A DNA stretch of 9,290 bases from an uncultured bacterium (lineage in GTDB: Bacteria; Krumholzibacteriota; Krumholzibacteriia; LZORAL124-64-63): the NCBI GenBank assembly GCA_903847545.1, contig CAINDZ010000682.1:1-9290 (forward strand), read 5' to 3'. Positions 6,528 through 9,290 of the stretch are shown here, piece after piece. Made by a program: the position numbers and the translations under genes. The notes beneath the pieces are model-generated. The model searched no databases. It was not told the origin of the DNA and was given only the letters and a program-made list of their open reading frames with translations. Position 1 is the first letter of the stretch. The number at the start of each line of letters is the position of its first letter.

Positions 6528-6531
6528 CGTC

Positions 6532-6987
6532 ATGCTGAAGGAATTCCGCGATTTCGCGATGAAGGGCAATGTCGTCGACATGGCCGTCGGTATCATCATC
6601 GGCGCCGCGTTCGGGACGATCGTCGCCTCGCTCGTGGCCGACATCATCATGCCCCCGATCGGCATGCTGCTGGGCGGCGTCGACTTCACGAACATCTTCG
6701 TGGCCCTGAAGGACGGCGCCACCGCCGGCCCGTACAAGACGCTGGCCGAGGCCCAGGCCGCCGGCGCGGTGACGATGAACGTCGGCGTCTTCCTGAACAA
6801 GGTGTTCAGCTTCATCATCGTCGCGTTCTCGGTGTTCATGCTGGTCAAGGCGATGAACAAGGCCAAGCGCGCCGAGCCCGCCCCCGCCCCCGCGGCGCCG
6901 ACGACCAAGGAGTGCCCGCTGTGCCTGTCGACGATCCCGCTGAAGGCCCGTCGCTGCGCCCACTGCGCCAGCGACCAGCCGCAGTGA
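6532..6987 (+). CDS. mscL: Large-conductance mechanosensitive channel MscL with C-terminal zinc ribbon
   Basis: MscL is the homopentameric inner-membrane channel that opens under membrane tension to release solutes after hypo-osmotic shock. The 151-residue protein starts with the amphipathic MLKEFRDFAMKGNVVD helix, then the pore-lining first membrane segment (about 15-45, GIIIGAAFGTIV and ADIIMPPIG). A periplasmic loop (50-85) includes YKTLAEAQAAGA, and the second membrane segment is at about 86-108 (NKVFSFIIVAFSVFMLVKAMNK). A Pro/Ala linker (115-123) leads to CPLC..RCAHC (Cys128, 131, 142, 145), a zinc-ribbon-like module replacing the usual C-terminal helical bundle; this variant recurs in some bacterial MscLs. 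It has its own promoter and ribosome site. The mtfA-like gene follows after 24 nt, probably on the same transcript. Confidence 0.96.
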   Translation: MLKEFRDFAMKGNVVDMAVGIIIGAAFGTIVASLVADIIMPPIGMLLGGVDFTNIFVALKDGATAGPYKTLAEAQAAGAVTMNVGVFLNKVFSFIIVAFSVFMLVKAMNKAKRAEPAPAPAAPTTKECPLCLSTIPLKARRCAHCASDQPQ

Positions 6988-7009
6988 CGCGGGTCCGGGG
7001 ACGTCGCTG
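6982..7009 (+). other. Hairpin spanning the mscL stop and the mtfA leader
   Basis: CAGTGACG (6982-6989) pairs with CGTCGCTG (7002-7009) through eight positions, one a G-T wobble, around a 12-nt loop. It contains the mscL stop codon and ends 2 nt before the mtfA ATG. The only Shine-Dalgarno-like tract, GGGGA (6997-7001), sits in the loop. It could tie mtfA translation to ribosomes terminating on mscL. No T-run follows, so it is not a terminator. Confidence 0.3.
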
Positions 7010-7011
7010 AG

Positions 7012-7779
7012 ATGTTCGGCCTCGGTCGCGGCAGGCGCCGTCGCGCGCTGCTCGAGACACCGCTGCCGGAAGCGCAGCGGTCGGCCATGCGCCGCATGGC
7101 CCCGCTGGTGACGCGGCTGCCGGCGGAACTGGCCGCGCGCCACGAAGGCGTCGTGCAGGTTCTGCTGGCCGAGAAACGCTTCGAGGGCGCCGGCGGCTTT
7201 GCCGTGACCGAGGACATGCGCCTGGCCATCGCCGGCCAGGCCGCGCTGCTGCAGTTGCGGGCCGGGGCGGACTACTACCCCGGCCTGCACTCCATCGTGG
7301 TCTATCCCGAGGCGTTCGTGGTCGCCCACGAAACCCCCGACGACGACGGCCTGGTGCATCTGGACGAGGGCGAGCTGTCGGGCGAGAGCTGGCAGCACGG
7401 CACGGTGGTCCTGGCCTGGGACGACGTCCGCCGCGAGTCGAAGAAACGCGACGGCTACAACGTGGTCCTGCACGAGTTCGCCCACCAACTGGACGACCAG
7501 AACGGCGAGGCCGACGGCACGCCCGTGCTGCGCGACCGCGCCCTGGCCGCCCGCTGGCAGCCCGCCTTCCAGGGCGCCTTCGAGGAACACCAACGCCGCC
7601 TGAAGCGGCGGCGCGAGGTGCTGTTCGACGAGGATGCGGCCGAAAATCCGGCCGAGTTCTTCGCGACGGCGGTGGAACTGTTCTTCGAGTACCCCGCCGA
7701 CCTGCGGCGCGAGTTCGGCGCCGTCTACGAGGCGCTCGCGGCCTGGCTCGAGCTGGACCCGGCGGCGGGGCTGGGCTGA
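7012..7779 (+). CDS. mtfA: MtfA-like zinc peptidase (Mlc titration factor A family)
   Basis: A 255-residue cytoplasmic gluzincin. The zinc motif HEFAH is at 154-158 within NVVLHEFAHQLDDQNGEADG, the family's most characteristic segment. The third ligand is Glu215 in the ENPAEFFATAVELFFEYP stretch. Family-typical YYPGLHSIVVYPEAF is at 88-102 and VVLAWDDV at 132-139. In enterobacteria MtfA binds the glucose repressor Mlc and has aminopeptidase activity. No Mlc or PTS gene is seen here, so only the peptidase activity carries over safely. The ATG at 7012 follows mscL by 24 nt with a weak GGGGA ribosome site 10 nt away, partly within a predicted hairpin. The gene converges on the small membrane-protein gene, with 12 nt between stops and no clear terminator in the gap. 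Confidence 0.92.
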   Translation: MFGLGRGRRRRALLETPLPEAQRSAMRRMAPLVTRLPAELAARHEGVVQVLLAEKRFEGAGGFAVTEDMRLAIAGQAALLQLRAGADYYPGLHSIVVYPEAFVVAHETPDDDGLVHLDEGELSGESWQHGTVVLAWDDVRRESKKRDGYNVVLHEFAHQLDDQNGEADGTPVLRDRALAARWQPAFQGAFEEHQRRLKRRREVLFDEDAAENPAEFFATAVELFFEYPADLRREFGAVYEALAAWLELDPAAGLG

Positions 7780-7791
7780 GCGGGCCGTGGT

Positions 7792-8208
7792 TCAGAATCC
7801 TGCCGGCCGCAGGGAGCGCGACACCCTGACGAACACCACCCAGGACGCCAGCCCCACCACCAGGCTCAATGCCGCCAGCCCTGTATGCGCAGGCAACAGG
7901 AGGAAGCGAACCCCCTCGTTGTCCCCGACGAACGACATGGGCAGTCCCGTGAAAAAGAACCCGAGGGCCATGCTCCACGAGCGCACCGCTAGCAAGCGCT
8001 TGGCCCGTCGCAGCGCGCGCAGCTCCCCTTCAGGCACGCCGGGAAAGGCGGCGGGCAGCGAGGACAGTCCATCTGCCGCCGAAAGCTCGGCCGCCAGATC
8101 CGGATGGTCGGCCAGCCACGCGCGCACCAGGGCTTGCGATTCCTCGCTGGCCTCTCCAGCCTGGACCAGGACGTTGAGGTCGCGGATGACGTTCTCGGGG
8201 ACGTTCAT
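7792..8208 (-). CDS. Small two-helix membrane protein, putative anti-sigma factor
   Basis: A 138-residue protein I cannot assign to a named family. Residues 1-45 form a predicted cytoplasmic helical segment (LNVLVQAGEASEESQALVRAWL, then DHPDLAAEL), whose layout resembles the N-termini of membrane anti-sigma factors. A basic stretch (63-76, RALRRAKRLLAVR) precedes the first membrane helix (about 77-94). A short loop with FVGDNEG follows, then a second helix (about 105-127) and a basic C-terminal tail. It has no cysteine at all, so the zinc-binding HxxxCxxC motif of ZAS anti-sigma factors is absent. Its ATG overlaps the sigma gene stop by 4 nt (ATGA), the classical sigma/anti-sigma arrangement. 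Function as the sigma's membrane-bound inhibitor is inferred from position and architecture only. Confidence 0.7.
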   Translation of the reverse strand: MNVPENVIRDLNVLVQAGEASEESQALVRAWLADHPDLAAELSAADGLSSLPAAFPGVPEGELRALRRAKRLLAVRSWSMALGFFFTGLPMSFVGDNEGVRFLLLPAHTGLAALSLVVGLASWVVFVRVSRSLRPAGF

Positions 8209-8702
8209 GGGCGGGATTCCCTCCTGATGGCGGCCAGCCTGGCTCGCGCGCGATGTACCTTCACCCTGGCGGCGACAGGCGTGATTCCAAGGATGGCGGC
8301 GATCTCGTCGTAGCCCAGTTCCTCGTCGGCGCGCAGCAGCAGCGCCGTGCGATCGACCTCCGGCAGCATGGCCAGAAGCGACATGGTGCGCTCAAGTTCC
8401 GACGCGACCTCGTGGGATGCATCAGGACGCGGCGCTGGATCGGAAATGGCGTCGTCGAGCTCGACCGACCGACGTCGGTGGCGAAGACCCTGCAGGAACA
8501 CGTTCCGCGCGATCGCCAGCAGATACGTCCGCACGGTGGGCAGCTCGACCCGGTCCCGCGCCCCCCACACGCGCACGAAGGTCTCGGATGTGATGTCCTC
8601 GGCCTGCGTACGATCTCCGCAAAGGAACAGCGCATACCGGTACACACCCGGCGCGTAGCGGCCGTACAACCCGGAGAAGTCGAACGCCTGGTCGACGGTC
8701 AC
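8205..8702 (-). CDS. ECF-type RNA polymerase sigma factor
   Basis: A 165-residue group 4 sigma factor that directs RNA polymerase to a small regulon. Region 2 covers about 9-76, with YRYALFLCGDRTQAEDITSE and TFVRVW typical of the -10 recognition domain and core-binding helix, and TYLLAIARN after it. Region 4 covers about 102-158, with MLPEVDRTALLLRADEELGYDEIAAILGI and the helix-turn-helix end VAARVKVHRARARL. The start is a GTG at 8702, 4 nt after the permease gene's stop, and no Shine-Dalgarno sequence is visible, so translation probably depends on coupling. It overlaps the downstream membrane-protein gene by 4 nt. The usual self-recognised promoter would lie upstream of the permease, outside the window. 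I cannot place it in a numbered ECF group by eye. Confidence 0.93.
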   Translation of the reverse strand: MTVDQAFDFSGLYGRYAPGVYRYALFLCGDRTQAEDITSETFVRVWGARDRVELPTVRTYLLAIARNVFLQGLRHRRRSVELDDAISDPAPRPDASHEVASELERTMSLLAMLPEVDRTALLLRADEELGYDEIAAILGITPVAARVKVHRARARLAAIRRESRP

Positions 8703-8706
8703 GTCG

Positions 8707-9290
8707 TCACACGAACCTTTGTTTGCGGTTCATCAGGGCCAGGATCAGTGCGACGCTGCCCACGATCTCGAGCACCATCAAGCCAAAGGCAAGGTTGCGC
8801 ACCGGGCCACCAGCCTCGAGTTGCGCCCACAGGCGCAGCATGCCGGGGATGCGTGGGCCCAGGTTCATGATGCCGTTCCCCACGACAAACAGCTCCACCA
8901 GCAGGACGACGATGGACGCCCCCATCGACTCCGTCACCATGGCAATGCCGAGATTCTGGATGAAGAACACCAGCCACCCGAGCAGCATCAACAGCACCAG
9001 TGGCCCCGGAAACAGACGCTGGTCGGCCGGGGCCGCCATGACCGCCACGCCTGCCGCTGCGGCAGGCAGCAGGAACAAAAGGCCGTTGGCCAGCAGCTTG
9101 CCCGCCGCATACTCAGCCGGCGTCACGGGCAGGGAGAGCATGAAAGCCCGCGTTCCCCTTGTGATATCGTAGAACACCGAGGTCATGGGCAGGTGGAAGC
9201 ACTCCCCGATGAGCGTGCCCATGATCAGGGAAACGCCGAGGCCGCGCACGCCGCGATCGGGCATCGACGCCATGACAGCCCCGACGATGG
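8707..9290 (-). CDS. ABC-2 type transporter permease, partial (5' end beyond the window)
   Basis: The frame stays open to the right edge, so the ATG at 9273 is probably internal: the preceding codons read IVGAV, hydrophobic residues continuing a membrane helix. At least 193 residues of the C-terminal part are present. The cytoplasmic stretch FYDITRGTRAFMLSLPVTPAEYAAGKLLANG is the classic ABC-2 permease coupling segment (a nuclease-like 'SLPVT..EY..GK' pattern). Hydrophobic helices follow at LLFLLPAAAAGVAVM, LVLLMLLGWLVFFIQNLGIAMV, SIVVLLVELFVVGNGIM and LMVLEIVGSVALILALM, and the protein ends in a basic tail. The exported substrate is unknown; an ATPase gene should lie just upstream off the window. 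It is followed after 4 nt by the sigma factor gene, suggesting one transcript. Confidence 0.82.
   Translation of the reverse strand, partial: IVGAVMASMPDRGVRGLGVSLIMGTLIGECFHLPMTSVFYDITRGTRAFMLSLPVTPAEYAAGKLLANGLLFLLPAAAAGVAVMAAPADQRLFPGPLVLLMLLGWLVFFIQNLGIAMVTESMGASIVVLLVELFVVGNGIMNLGPRIPGMLRLWAQLEAGGPVRNLAFGLMVLEIVGSVALILALMNRKQRFV

Noticed and set aside
6870..6905. Repetitive CCCGCCCC run as a regulatory repeat
   Set aside because: It encodes the Pro/Ala linker of MscL in frame, which explains it.
6175..7593. 472-codon minus-strand open frame running across mscL and mtfA
   Set aside because: It crosses two well-supported plus-strand genes and the promoter region, and matches no family.
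7796..7816. CCTGC/GCAGG inverted repeat near the mtfA and membrane-protein gene ends as a terminator
   Set aside because: The stem is only five pairs with a 5-nt loop, lies inside coding sequence, and has no T-run on either strand.
1..9290. CRISPR arrays, tRNA/rRNA genes, insertion sequences, attachment sites, tandem repeats
   Set aside because: I scanned by eye for regularly spaced repeats, cloverleaf-like segments, terminal inverted repeats and transposase or integrase motifs and saw none.

Overview
The window is a compact, visibly GC-rich stretch of bacterial chromosome with ten coding regions and almost no spare DNA; the longest gene-free gap is about 240 bases. Gene content (queF/queG, AmmeMemoRadiSam radical SAM enzyme, MscL with a zinc-ribbon tail, ECF sigma factor) fits a free-living high-GC bacterium. 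The lineage cannot be fixed from this sequence; an uncultured FCB-type, deltaproteobacterial or similar lineage is only a guess. I see no insertion sequence, phage gene, CRISPR array, tRNA or rRNA.

Layout. (1) Positions 39-401, plus strand: queF (preQ0 reductase). (2) Positions 408-6292, minus strand: a probable six-gene operon. In transcription order it is a POT/PTR2-type transporter, a YgjP-like zinc peptidase, an HD-superfamily hydrolase, a nitronate monooxygenase/FabK-like flavoprotein, queG (epoxyqueuosine reductase) and an AmrS-type radical SAM enzyme. The genes fall into three tightly coupled pairs (overlaps of 4 nt or a 2-nt gap), with gaps of 43 and 49 nt between pairs. (3) Positions 6293-6531: an intergenic region with two divergent sigma70-like promoters, one for the operon and one for mscL. 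(4) Positions 6532-7779, plus strand: mscL, then an MtfA-like zinc peptidase. (5) Positions 7792-9290, minus strand: the 3' part of an ABC-2 type permease gene, then an ECF sigma factor, then a small two-helix membrane protein that is probably its regulator.

How the genes fit together. QueF (preQ0 to preQ1) and QueG (epoxyqueuosine to queuosine) are two steps of the tRNA queuosine pathway, encoded convergently with only 6 nt between the queF and amrS stop codons. The radical SAM enzyme is translationally coupled to queG, but its usual partners (AMMECR1-like and MEMO1-like proteins) are not in the window. The transporter and peptidase may act in peptide handling, and MscL is the osmotic safety valve. 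The sigma factor, membrane protein and permease look like a membrane-linked transcriptional switch whose sensor partner lacks the usual Cys/His anti-sigma motif. Most individual families are known; the less ordinary items are the gene couplings, the sigma locus and several hairpins at gene ends.
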